Shown: piece by piece, positions 25,855 to 34,278 of the stretch
Position numbering within the stretch: the first letter of the stretch is position 1
Layout of the letters: the number at the start of each line of letters is the position of its first letter
Assembly: GCA_965220095.1 (NCBI GenBank)
Contig: OZ244805.1
Location: forward strand, 2,356,001 to 2,420,000
DNA from: Bin87 sp965220095
Lineage (GTDB): Bacteria > Chloroflexota > Dehalococcoidia > Lucifugimonadales > UBA3495
Direction: 5' to 3'
Length of the DNA: 64,000 nt
The notes under the pieces: generated by a model
The model's input: the letters and a program-made list of their open reading frames with translations, nothing else
Told to the model about the DNA's origin: nothing
The model's database searches: none
Position numbers and translations under genes: made by a program

Positions 25855-27084
25855 CTAGCGGGTGGCAACCGGTAGGTTTAGCAAAGTGCGCTGGCCCACG
25901 CTGGGCAAGTATTCCAATTCGGCGGCATCGCATTCCAGTTGAAAACCCTCGTAGCGACGCGCCAGCTCGGCGAAGGCTTCCTGTCCTTCCAGGCGGGCCA
26001 GCGTGGCGCCCAGGCAGTGATGAACGCCGCTGCCGAAGGATACGTGAGGATTGGGGTTGCGGCTAATATCCAGATTGTCGGGTTTCTCGAAGACCTCCGG
26101 ATCCCGGTTGGCCGATGAGATGACCCAGCGTACCCGGTCGTCTTTTCCCACGCGCTGCCCGTCTCCCATGTCCACGTCCTGAGTGGCAATCCGCTGGATG
26201 GATTTGAGGGGCGAGTCGTAGCGCAAGACTTCCTCGACGGCGTTGACGATGTGGGTGTCGGGGTCGGAGCGCAGCAGGTCAAATTGGTCGGCATTCTGCG
26301 CGAAGGCTAGCACGCCATTGGAGATCAGGTCGTTGGTAGTTTCGTGGCCGGCGACCAGCAGCAGCAGGGCATTGGCCAACACCTCATCGCGAGTGTAGGC
26401 GCCCATTATTTCGCCCTTGCAAATGACCGACAGCAGGTCGTCGCCGGGGTCCCGCACCCGCTCGGCCACGATGGGAGACAGGTAGTCGGTTACGGCCTGC
26501 ACGCCGGCGGCGAAATTGCGGATGCGGTTGGGATCATTGCCGTCAAAACCGCACATCTGGCTTGAAAGTTCCTTGACGAACGCGCGGTCGCTCTCCGGTA
26601 TGTCCATCAGGCCGGCGATAATGCTGTAGGTGAGCGGCGTGGCGAAATCGTGCATCGCGTCCATGCGACCCGCGCCCTGCAAATCGTCCAGCAAATCGCT
26701 GACAGTTTGACGCACCAGCGGACGCCAGGTTTCCATCGCCTTGGGCGTGAAGAAACCGTGCACCACCTTGCGCTTTTCCTTGTGCGCGGCGCCGTCGTTC
26801 TGGGTGAAACGGGCGGCGAGCCACTGCCTCACGGCGCCAAACAGTTCCATGTCCTCTTCCGGAATGGACGGAGACGGCGGGGCGGTGTCGCGCAGCGCAA
26901 CTTCGGAGGAAAAATATTCCGGGTGTCGGGCCGTCCACACCAGCCGTTCGTAGTTGGTCACCACCCACATCTGATACTGTTCGTTCCAGCGGACTGGCTG
27001 TTCGTCCCTCAACGCACCAAAATAGGCGTAAGGATCGCGAATGGCGTCAGGCGCAAAGAGGTCGTCGTGGAACGTGGCAGCCAT
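25855..27084 (-). CDS. Cytochrome P450, copy 1 (nearest the ferredoxin)
   Basis: 409 residues from ATG 27084; the frame extends 28 codons upstream but the other P450s start at the equivalent position. A soluble monooxygenase: I-helix oxygen-binding AGHETT at 245-250, ExxR (EEVLR) ending at Arg288, and heme loop FGSGVHHCLG with Cys357 as iron ligand. It is the most divergent of the four neighbouring P450s. With the ferredoxin gene directly downstream it probably forms a two-gene transcript. Substrate unknown. Confidence 0.95.
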   Translation of the reverse strand: MAATFHDDLFAPDAIRDPYAYFGALRDEQPVRWNEQYQMWVVTNYERLVWTARHPEYFSSEVALRDTAPPSPSIPEEDMELFGAVRQWLAARFTQNDGAAHKEKRKVVHGFFTPKAMETWRPLVRQTVSDLLDDLQGAGRMDAMHDFATPLTYSIIAGLMDIPESDRAFVKELSSQMCGFDGNDPNRIRNFAAGVQAVTDYLSPIVAERVRDPGDDLLSVICKGEIMGAYTRDEVLANALLLLVAGHETTNDLISNGVLAFAQNADQFDLLRSDPDTHIVNAVEEVLRYDSPLKSIQRIATQDVDMGDGQRVGKDDRVRWVISSANRDPEVFEKPDNLDISRNPNPHVSFGSGVHHCLGATLARLEGQEAFAELARRYEGFQLECDAAELEYLPSVGQRTLLNLPVATR

Positions 27085-27276
27085 GATTTCGATACCACCT
27101 GTCGGGGTGTCATGCGGGCGGCGAAGCTTGGCGTCGGCATACTCGTTGGCTTGCCGGTAACTTATCACATGGGATACTACATTTCAAACTCGCCGGGCTC
27201 GGTTTTACGGTCGGCGTCGGCAAAGGTGGGACGTGCCAATCCGTGTGGGAAACCGATTCGCACCGGCGAACACAAC

Positions 27277-27309
27277 CGGCCGCACGATGCCGGTAACACC
27301 GTGCGGCCG
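27277..27309 (-). promoter_or_regulatory. Hairpin downstream of P450 copy 2
   Basis: CGGCCGCACG (27277-27286) pairs with CGTGCGGCCG (27300-27309), a perfect 10-bp stem just after the stop of P450 copy 2. No U-run follows. Similar hairpins follow copies 3 and 4, so it may stabilise or separate transcripts. Confidence 0.5.
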
Positions 27310-27346
27310 CAAAGTTACGATGCCGCGGTACTGTCGCGACGACTTA

Positions 27347-28609
27347 TTATCGTGCGTTGGTTACCGTCACGGGAAGGCTTTCCACCGCGCGGAAGGTCAG
27401 CAAGTGGTCGTATTCCACGTCCTTGACCGGGATTTCGAGTTCCATCGTGTCGAACCGGTTAGCGAGGTTGCGGAAAATTTCCTGACCTTCCAGGCGAGCC
27501 AGCGTGGCGCCCAGGCAGTGATGGATCCCGCTGCCGAACGCGACGTGCTGGTTCGGGTAACGTTCCACGTCGAAGTCGTCTGCCCGCTCGAACACCTTGG
27601 GATCCCGGTTGGCGCCGGAGATGAACCAGCGCACGCGGTCGTCCTTGCGGATGGTTTGCCCACCGATTTCGATGTCCTCCATTGCGATGCGCTGGATGGA
27701 TTTAACCGGCGAGTCGTACCTCAGGGCTTCTTCGGTGGCCCGCACGGTTTTACCTTCCGGATCCGACTTGAGGATTGCCCACTGGTCGGGATGCTGGGTG
27801 AAAGCCAGTGTTCCGTTGCAGATGAGGTTGATGGTGGTTTCGTGGCCGGCGGACAGCAGCAACATCACGTTGTTCACGGTCATGTCGCGGTCGAAGATAC
27901 CCTGGCGTTCGCCTTCGGCCACCACCGAGATAAGGTCATCCTTGGGGCTTTTGACCCGTTCGGCAACCAGCGGGCCCAGGTATTCCTGCAGGTTCTGCAC
28001 AGCCTGGGACAGTGGGCCCATGCGGTCGGGGCCGACGCGATTGAGGAACCGCAGGTCTTTGGCCAGAGCGCGCAGGACCGGTCGGTCGCTGTCGGGTATT
28101 CCCAGCATTCGGGCAATAACGAGCAACGGCAACGGGGTGGCCAGGTCGGCCATAACGTCCATTCGGCCTTTCTCTTCAACGGCATCCAGCAGTTCGTCAA
28201 TTGCCGACTGCACCAGCGGCCGCCACATCTCCATCGACTTGGGCGTGAAGTAGCTGTGCATCACCCGTCGCATATCCACATGGTCGGGGCCGGAGACTCC
28301 GGGGTTGTAACGCTTCTGGTCGTACTGGATAAAGCGGGAAACCTGCCACTTCTTGATGAAGTTGTAGATTTCCATGTCGTCTTCATCAATGGGTGGGTTG
28401 GGCGGGCGGGTGTCGCGGGCAAATACGCTGGAGGAAAAGGCTTCCGGGTGGCGAGTAACCCAAACCAGGTGCTCCCAAGACGATACCATCCACACTTCGA
28501 ATTCTTCATTATAGTGCACCGGCTCGGATTCACGCAACCGGGCAAAAAAGTCGTATGGTTGATAAATTGCTTCGAGTGAGAACGGGTTGTCGTTGATGGT
28601 GCTTACCAT
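27347..28609 (-). CDS. Cytochrome P450, copy 2
   Basis: 420 residues. AGHETT at 254-259, ExxR at Glu294-Arg297 and heme loop FGSGIHHCLG with Cys365 are all intact. It is very similar to copy 3 across its whole length, including a shared N-terminus STINDNPFSLEA, so the pair arose by tandem duplication. CGGAGGA precedes ATG 28609. A minus-strand TATAAT at 28681-28686 suggests its own promoter. Soluble class needing an external electron donor, plausibly the nearby ferredoxin. Confidence 0.95.
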   Translation of the reverse strand: MVSTINDNPFSLEAIYQPYDFFARLRESEPVHYNEEFEVWMVSSWEHLVWVTRHPEAFSSSVFARDTRPPNPPIDEDDMEIYNFIKKWQVSRFIQYDQKRYNPGVSGPDHVDMRRVMHSYFTPKSMEMWRPLVQSAIDELLDAVEEKGRMDVMADLATPLPLLVIARMLGIPDSDRPVLRALAKDLRFLNRVGPDRMGPLSQAVQNLQEYLGPLVAERVKSPKDDLISVVAEGERQGIFDRDMTVNNVMLLLSAGHETTINLICNGTLAFTQHPDQWAILKSDPEGKTVRATEEALRYDSPVKSIQRIAMEDIEIGGQTIRKDDRVRWFISGANRDPKVFERADDFDVERYPNQHVAFGSGIHHCLGATLARLEGQEIFRNLANRFDTMELEIPVKDVEYDHLLTFRAVESLPVTVTNAR

Positions 28610-28680
28610 ATGTGCATCCTCCGGTTGGAAACGAGCCGCCTAAGTTGAATTGCCGGCATTGAGCCGGTTCGGATTTGTCG

Positions 28681-28686
28681 ATTATA
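28681..28686 (-). promoter_or_regulatory. -10 box of P450 copy 2
   Basis: TATAAT within CGGTTATAATCG, about 70 bases before the ATG. The same GGTTATAATCG block precedes copy 3 at 30181-30186. No good -35 box was found. Confidence 0.5.
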
Positions 28687-28780
28687 ACCGATTTTGCCGC
28701 GTTGCGGTTGGGTTTTCGGCGTGCCGGTTCCGTGTCGCCCGGAAAAATCGCGGCATCGGATGACCCGTCCGAACCTCAAT

Positions 28781-28813
28781 CGGCTGCACAACACCGTTGG
28801 TGCTGTGCAGCCG
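28781..28813 (-). promoter_or_regulatory. Hairpin downstream of P450 copy 3
   Basis: CGGCTGCACA (28781-28790) pairs perfectly with TGTGCAGCCG (28804-28813). It lies between the end of copy 3 and the promoter of copy 2. Confidence 0.5.
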
Positions 28814-28849
28814 GAAAACCCGCGGACTTTGGCGTGCTTGTGGAACTGT

Positions 28850-30112
28850 TTACCGGGCGCTGGTTACCGTAACCGGCAAACTCTCCACGGCGCGCAGCCC
28901 GATCAACTGGTCGTATTCCACCCGCTCCGCCGGAATCTCAAGCTCCAGGCTTTCGAACCGGTTGGCGAGGTTTCGGAATATCTCCTGACCTTCGAGTCGC
29001 GCCAACGTGGCCCCCAGGCAGTGGTGAACGCCGCTGCCAAAGGCTACGTGCTGGTTGGGATACCGGTCGATGTCAAAATCATCGGCCCGGTCGAACACTT
29101 TTGGATCGCGGTTGGCGCCCGAAATGAACCAGCGCACCCGGTCGTTCTTGCGCACGGTCTGTCCGGCCATTTCGATGTCGTCCAGAGCGATGCGCTGGAT
29201 GGACTTGACCGGTGAGTCGTAGCGCAGGGCTTCTTCGGTAGCGCGCACGGCCTTGCCTTCCGGGTCCGTCCTGAGGGCGGCCCACTGGTCGGGGTGCTGA
29301 GTGAAGGCCAGGGTGCCGTTGCAAATCAGGTTGATGGTGGTTTCGTGGCCCGCCGACAGCAGGAGCATTACGTTGTTTATCACCTGGTCGCGGGTGAAGA
29401 TACCCTGACGTTCGCCTTCTGCAACCACGGAAATCAGGTCGTCTTTGGGCGTGGCTACCCGCTCGGCAACCAGCGGCCCCAGATAATCTTGCAGGTTCTG
29501 CACCGACTGCGACAGGGGAACCATGCGGTCGGGTCCGGTGCGGTTGAGGTGGCGCAGGTCTTTGGCCAAAACCCGCATGATGGGTCGGTCGCTGTCCGGG
29601 ATACCCAGCATCCGCGCGATTACCAGCAGCGGCAGCGGGGTCGCCAAGTCGGCCATCACGTCCATGCGGCCCTTTTCTTCAACGGCGTCCAGCAACTCGT
29701 CGATGGCGGACTGCACCAGCGGTCGCCACATCTCCATGGACTTGGGCGTGAAGTAGCCGTGCATCACCCGGCGCATATCAATGTGGTCGGGGCCGGAGAC
29801 TTCGGGGTTGTAGCGTTTCTGGTCTTGCTGAATGAAACGGGAAACCTGCCAATTTTTGATGTAATTGTAGATTTCCATGTCGTCTTCGTCGATTGGCGGA
29901 TTCGGTGGGCGCACGTCCCGGGCGAATACGCTGGAGGAAAATACCTCGGGATGGCGGGTTACCCAGACCAGATGCTCCCAGGAGGTGACCATCCACACTT
30001 CGTATTGCTCGTTGTAGTGCACCGGTTCCCATTCCCTCAGCCGACTGTAGAAATCGTAGGGTTGGTACATCGCCTCCAGGGAGAAGGGATTGTCGTTGAT
30101 GGTGCTGACCAT
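28850..30112 (-). CDS. Cytochrome P450, copy 3
   Basis: 420 residues, collinear with copy 2 without visible gaps. AGHETT at 254-259, Glu294-Arg297 and heme Cys365 are conserved. Differences cluster in the N-terminal 60 residues and around 170-200, which are plausible substrate-contact regions. CGGAGGT precedes ATG 30112. Its promoter block (30181-30186) matches that of copy 2, so the duplication included the control region. Confidence 0.95.
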   Translation of the reverse strand: MVSTINDNPFSLEAMYQPYDFYSRLREWEPVHYNEQYEVWMVTSWEHLVWVTRHPEVFSSSVFARDVRPPNPPIDEDDMEIYNYIKNWQVSRFIQQDQKRYNPEVSGPDHIDMRRVMHGYFTPKSMEMWRPLVQSAIDELLDAVEEKGRMDVMADLATPLPLLVIARMLGIPDSDRPIMRVLAKDLRHLNRTGPDRMVPLSQSVQNLQDYLGPLVAERVATPKDDLISVVAEGERQGIFTRDQVINNVMLLLSAGHETTINLICNGTLAFTQHPDQWAALRTDPEGKAVRATEEALRYDSPVKSIQRIALDDIEMAGQTVRKNDRVRWFISGANRDPKVFDRADDFDIDRYPNQHVAFGSGVHHCLGATLARLEGQEIFRNLANRFESLELEIPAERVEYDQLIGLRAVESLPVTVTSAR

Positions 30113-30180
30113 TTTGCGACCTCCGGTTGCAATTGAGCGGGATTGCGGTTCAGCGAGTGCTGACCAGCCTATTTCAGCCG

Positions 30181-30186
30181 ATTATA
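30181..30186 (-). promoter_or_regulatory. -10 box of P450 copy 3
   Basis: TATAAT in the block CGGTTATAATCGG, about 70 bases before ATG 30112, shared with copy 2. Confidence 0.5.
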
Positions 30187-30227
30187 ACCGACCGGGGAGC
30201 GTGGTGCAACGATTTACGATACGCAAA

Positions 30228-30265
30228 TGCCCGGAGTGCGACGCTATCTGGCGGCACCCCGGGCA
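30228..30265 (-). promoter_or_regulatory. Hairpin downstream of P450 copy 4
   Basis: TGCCCGGAGTGC (30228-30239) pairs with GCACCCCGGGCA (30254-30265) with one mismatch in twelve. It falls between the end of copy 4 and the promoter of copy 3. Confidence 0.5.
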
Positions 30266-30297
30266 CTCAATACACGGGCGTGATATTGCCTTGCTGC

Positions 30298-31548
30298 TTA
30301 CGACAGATTCAGCGGCAGCCGCTCCAGCGTGCGGAACGTGATGCTGGACGTGTAAGTCAGGTCGGCCGGTTCGCAGTCCATATTGACGTTCGGGAACCGC
30401 TGGGCCAGCGACTTGAAGGCTTCCTGTCCTTCGAGACGCGCTAGTGTGGCTCCCAGACAGTGGTGGATTCCGCTACCGAAGGCCACGTGAGGGTTCGGAT
30501 ACCGTTCGATATCGAAGTCGTCCGGCCGGTCAAACACTTCGGGATCCCGGTTGGCGCTGGTGACGAACCACCGCATCCGTTCGTCCTTGTTGATCTGCTT
30601 GCCGCCCAGCTCCAGGTTATCACCGGCGATACGGGTGATGGACTTGACGGGCGGGTCGTACCGAAGGCATTCCTCGGTAGCGCGGATCATGCGGGCGTCC
30701 GGGTCGGACTTGAACAGTTCCCACTGGTCGGGGTGGGTCATGAAAGCCCGGGTGCCGTTGCAGATCAGGTTGATGGTGGTTTCGTGTCCGGCGAGCAGCA
30801 GGAGGATGGAGTTGGCCACCACCTGCTCCTGGGACATCACGCCAACGCGGTAGGCGTCAGTCATGCGGTCGAGCAAGTCGCCGTTCGGGTTCTTGACGCG
30901 CTCCGCGACCATGGGGGCCAGGTATTCCTGCAATCCCACGATGCCTTCAGTCAAGGGCTGCATCCGGTCGTTGTTACCGCGACCGATGAACAGCAGTTTC
31001 TCGGCCAGGGAACGGATGAACTGCCGGTCGGAGGTGTCGATGCCCATCATGGCGGCAATGACCAGCAGCGGCAACGGAGTGGCGTAGTCGCGCATCACGT
31101 CCATGCTGCCACGGTCTTCCGCTTCGTCAAGCAGCTGGTTGATGGCCGACTGCACCAGCGGACGCCAGAGTTCCATGGCCTTCGGCGTGAAGTAGCCGTG
31201 GATGACCTTGCGCATGTCAGTGTGGTCTGGCCCGTCGTGGACGGTTATTTCCTTGCGGTCGTGCTGGATGAACCACTGAGAGAAGAACTCCTTCACGTAC
31301 TCATAAAGCCCCATGTCCGACTCGTCAATGTCAGGGTACGGGGGCAGCGGGTCGCGGTGGAATACTTCAGAGGAGAAAAATTCCGGATGGCGCGTAACCC
31401 AGACCAGGTCCTTGTACTTGGAAATTACCCACAGCTTGTAGGGATCATTCCAGTGCACCGGGTCCTGTTCCCGCATGCGCCCGAAATACGTGTAAGGATC
31501 TTGCACGATCTCAGGAGAAAACAGGTCTTCGTTGAAAGTGGTAACCAT
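30298..31548 (-). CDS. Cytochrome P450, copy 4
   Basis: 416 residues from ATG 31548. A longer frame from 31671 is rejected because GAGAGGGA precedes 31548 and MVTTFNEDLF aligns with the other P450 starts. AGHETT at 253-258, ExxR ending at Arg296, and FGSGIHHCLG with Cys364 are intact. It is intermediate between copy 1 and the copy 2/3 pair. A good promoter (TTGACC, 17 bases, TACAAT) lies at 31655-31627, so it is transcribed separately. Substrate unknown. Confidence 0.95.
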   Translation of the reverse strand: MVTTFNEDLFSPEIVQDPYTYFGRMREQDPVHWNDPYKLWVISKYKDLVWVTRHPEFFSSEVFHRDPLPPYPDIDESDMGLYEYVKEFFSQWFIQHDRKEITVHDGPDHTDMRKVIHGYFTPKAMELWRPLVQSAINQLLDEAEDRGSMDVMRDYATPLPLLVIAAMMGIDTSDRQFIRSLAEKLLFIGRGNNDRMQPLTEGIVGLQEYLAPMVAERVKNPNGDLLDRMTDAYRVGVMSQEQVVANSILLLLAGHETTINLICNGTRAFMTHPDQWELFKSDPDARMIRATEECLRYDPPVKSITRIAGDNLELGGKQINKDERMRWFVTSANRDPEVFDRPDDFDIERYPNPHVAFGSGIHHCLGATLARLEGQEAFKSLAQRFPNVNMDCEPADLTYTSSITFRTLERLPLNLS

Positions 31549-31626
31549 AACGTCCCTCTCGCAAAAATTACGGCAGTTTGTGTAGCCGTCCGCAGTTGCC
31601 GACAGCTTTGCTATCTTGTAAGGAGC

Positions 31627-31655
31627 ATTGTAACAATGGGGCAATGCAAGGTCAA
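31627..31655 (-). promoter_or_regulatory. Promoter of P450 copy 4
   Basis: On the minus strand TTGACC (31655-31650) and TACAAT (31632-31627) are separated by 17 bases, close to the sigma-70 consensus. The ATG is about 79 bases further on. The stretch 31656-31794 holds nothing else I recognise. Confidence 0.72.
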
Positions 31656-31794
31656 CAACAGCCAGGTGCACGTTATGGTCGTAGTTAGCCGGTCTGACCC
31701 GGTGTGTCGGCGGATTCCGTCATTCGGCGTCGCAAATCGGGCGCCGACGTTCCGAATCGCTGCACCGGGGTGGCCGGCTGTGTGCCGGGTCGGG

Positions 31795-33081
31795 GTAACA
31801 GTTCAGACTTGAGGGGAAGTGAGCAGTTGTTGGCAGGCGGTGAGGGGGTTGAGACCCTGTGCCCGCCAGGTACCGAAGATTGAGGCCAGCGTCATCTTGG
31901 TGTCGGTGCCTTGGTGCGAGCGCGTGCCCCCGCTGACCTTGCGGCTGACCACCAGATGGCGCAGGCTGCGCTCGGCGGCGTTGTTGTCCGGTGGCGCCTG
32001 GGGTTCGGCCACGAAGACGAAGAGTTCCTTGATGTGGTTCTCGATATATGTAGTTCTCCATGCGTCGGCACAGCCTGGCCTGGACGGCCAGCGGGTCATT
32101 CAAGAAGGGACGGCAGAGTGCCAGCAGGCGTCTTTCCAGGGCCAGTTGGGCGGTGCGGCGTTGTTGCGCTGCGGGGTGGGTGAAAGCAGCGGCCTGGCGG
32201 TAAAGTTGGTGGACGGCATCGGCCCACTGTGCCAGTGGCGCGTCATCTAGGTAGAGGGAGCGCAGGTCGTGGATGTCCCGCAACAGGTGGGCCCAGCAGC
32301 GTTGCTTGGGGCCGTCGTAGTGATGGTAGGCGGCATAGAAGTCGCTGACCAGCACGCCGGCGAACTCCGCAACCAGGACTTCATCCACCACGGCCTTGCC
32401 ACGGTTCCGGCGCAGGAAGTAGCGCTGGGTGGGAGAGGTGCAGCCCGTGCACGGTGTCCAGATACCACTGGATGCTGCGCCAGGGCAGCCGAGCCTCCTC
32501 CCGCAGGGCGGCAATCAGGCTGACGACGTTGACGCCGAGCCGCTGCCGACCCAGCGCCACGCCGTCCAGTCTCGCCTGGGGCAGACGGCGTTGCTGACAC
32601 ACCGGGCAGGTGCGGGCGATGTAGACGTGCTCGGTTACTTACGCCGGAACCTGGGGCAGGTCAATGACCTCCCGAGTGCGCTGGGTCCAACCCCCAGACA
32701 ACTGGGTTCCACAGTCGGGACACTGCTCTACCACATGCTCCACCCGCTGGGTGGGCGTCATGCGAGTCTAGGCAAAGCCGTGGCGACGCGCCTGGCCTGG
32801 ACCTTTGGGCTGGGCTGGCTTCCGGTTGACTTTGGGCTTCAGACCCGGCATCCGCCGGGAACCGCTGGGTTTGGCTTGCCCTGCCAGCTGGGCAATCCGT
32901 TGCTCCAGCCCGTCGATGCTGACCTGCTGCCGGACGATGATGCCAATGAGGACATCGCCATGGGCAGCCCTGAGATCGGTTTCGGTATCCATGCCAGTTA
33001 TATGACATAATCACCGCTCCCAGTGCCAGCCATCCCCAAACCAACTTCGACCAATTCACCTCACCAACTCTGAACAGTTAC
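31795..33081 (-). mobile_element. IS66-family element, copy 1 (defective)
   Basis: Ends are inverted copies of GTAACAGTTCAGA. GGGTCGGG (31787-31794) and AGGTCGGG (33082-33089) outside the ends agree at seven of eight positions, the 8-bp duplication expected of IS66. At 1287 bp it is shorter than typical intact IS66 elements and carries only a broken tnpC-like transposase. Confidence 0.88.
31803..32992 (-). pseudogene. IS66 transposase (TnpC-type), copy 1, broken
   Basis: The N-terminus (MDTETDLRAAHGDVLIGII, 32992) and the C-terminus (NNAAERSLRHLVVSRKVSGG...SPQV, 31803) are clear IS66 transposase. The middle is scattered over three frames (for example FAGVLVSDFYAAYHHYDGPKQRCWAHLLRDIHDL near 32250-32370). 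Compared with copy 2 it lacks about 90 bases near 32440 but retains a segment near 31990-32160 that copy 2 lacks. Confidence 0.85.
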
Positions 33082-33183
33082 AGGTCGGGGTCGGTGGTTG
33101 GAAACCGGCTGAATCTGTGATACAGTTACCCGCGTAGAATTCCTTTAGCACCATTTCGAAGCGCCATTTCGGAGGATTATCTG

Positions 33184-33468
33184 ATGGAAGGAAAAGTTCA
33201 GGTTGAGATAACCTACTGCGTCCCTTGACAGCACCATGCTACCGCCACGTGGATGGCGAACGAGTTTTTCCGGGCATACGGTGGTGACGTGGCGATCACG
33301 ATCTCACCGCGGGGCCAGAGCATCATGGAAGTGTTCATGGACGGTGAGAAAATCTTCGACAAGAAGGCCGAGGGCATTTATCCCGACCTGGGTCGGATCC
33401 GCAAGATGAAGGAACTCATCACTGCCAGGATTGCGAGAGTCGATATGGCAATCGCCGCCGATAACTAA
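33184..33468 (+). CDS. Putative selenoprotein of the SelW/Rdx (SelT/SelW/SelH) family, UGA-coded Sec15
   Basis: 94 residues if the in-frame TGA at 33226-33228 is read as selenocysteine. The start reads EITYCVPU, giving the CxxU redox motif at Cys12-Sec15, exactly where SelW-like thioredoxin-fold proteins have CxxC or CxxU. The remainder (WMANEFFRAYGGDVAITISPRG, FMDGEKIFDKKAEGIYPDL) is typical of the family and is uninterrupted. GGAGG stands eight bases before ATG 33184, upstream of the TGA. A possible SECIS hairpin follows the TGA. Reading only from the inner ATG at 33253 would remove the redox centre. Sec machinery is not in this window, so readthrough is inferred. Confidence 0.82.
33243..33258 (+). 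promoter_or_regulatory. Candidate bacterial SECIS hairpin
   Basis: CGCCA (33243-33247) pairs with TGGCG (33254-33258) around loop CGTGGA. The loop lies about 20-25 bases after the UGA and contains a G-U step, which fits the spacing and loop rule for bacterial SECIS elements. The stem is short, so this is a candidate only. Confidence 0.5.
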
Positions 33469-33495
33469 TCGAACTCGGCACACCGCAGAAAGTCA

Positions 33496-33524
33496 CCGCC
33501 GCTTCAACCCGGAGCGGCGGTTTT
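33496..33524 (+). terminator. Terminator after the selW-like gene
   Basis: CCGCCGCT (33496-33503) pairs perfectly with AGCGGCGG (33513-33520), followed by TTTT and then GCTTAA. Confidence 0.8.
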
Positions 33525-33594
33525 GCTTAATTGCGGTGGTCTTGTCTTAAGCTTAAGATGGTGCCGATCTGATCGCGCGGGTTCATTCCTGGAA

Positions 33595-34242
33595 CTAAGG
33601 CAACCCCAGCTTCGTCGCAACTGCACACCAAACCTGAGCTGCCACCGTCTCTATCGACTGGTTGGCCTCCACCAACACCCAACAGGCCTGGTTGGCAGCC
33701 GCCTGCTGTTGGAATCCGTAACGGACGTTGTGGTGAAAGTCGGGTCGTTGGTCTTCAAATCGGTCGGATTCCTCCCCGTACTGGAGTCCGAGTTCCAGCT
33801 GCCGGCCGTGCACTCTGCCCAGCCCGATCGACGGGTCGATGTCCAGCAGCACGGTTAAGTCCGGAAACCTTCCGCCGGTGGCTACGTCGTTCAGCCACTC
33901 GATGCGCTCCAGGTTGAGGCCCCGGCCGTAACCCTGGTATGCGATTGTTGAACCGGCAAACCGATCAGCTATCACCACCGCGCCCGCTGCGAGCTGCGGT
34001 TCAATCACCTCGCGCATCAGCTCGGCGCGCGACGCTTCGAACAGGAATAGTTCGGCCAGCGGCGACAACGGTTGCTCGTTGACCAAATATTGGCGCAGGT
34101 AATTACCCAGCGTCGTGGAACCCGGCTCACGCACCGACACCGTGGAATAGCCCCGTTCGCACAGCGCCGTTGCCAGCAAACCGACCTGGGTTGTTTTGCC
34201 GGCTCCGTCTCCGCCCTCAAAAGCTATGAACAGGCCGGGCAT
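33595..34242 (-). CDS. tmk: Thymidylate kinase
   Basis: 215 residues. It phosphorylates dTMP to dTDP. The P-loop EGGDGAGKTT is at 9-18, the DRX-like VREPGSTTLG near 36-45, and DRFAGSTIAYQGYGRGL near 93-109 contains the dTMP-contact region. LLDIDPSIGLGRV follows. Last gene of a minus-strand run, 36 bases after the R3H ATPase gene. Confidence 0.95.
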   Translation of the reverse strand: MPGLFIAFEGGDGAGKTTQVGLLATALCERGYSTVSVREPGSTTLGNYLRQYLVNEQPLSPLAELFLFEASRAELMREVIEPQLAAGAVVIADRFAGSTIAYQGYGRGLNLERIEWLNDVATGGRFPDLTVLLDIDPSIGLGRVHGRQLELGLQYGEESDRFEDQRPDFHHNVRYGFQQQAAANQACWVLVEANQSIETVAAQVWCAVATKLGLP

Positions 34243-34278
34243 GGGGATACGCCATCACACGCCGCGGGCACCGGCCCG

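Noticed and set aside
33253..33468. Inner 71-residue start for the SelW-like gene
   Set aside because: It lacks a Shine-Dalgarno site and would remove the redox motif; the upstream ATG has GGAGG and a family-typical reading through UGA.
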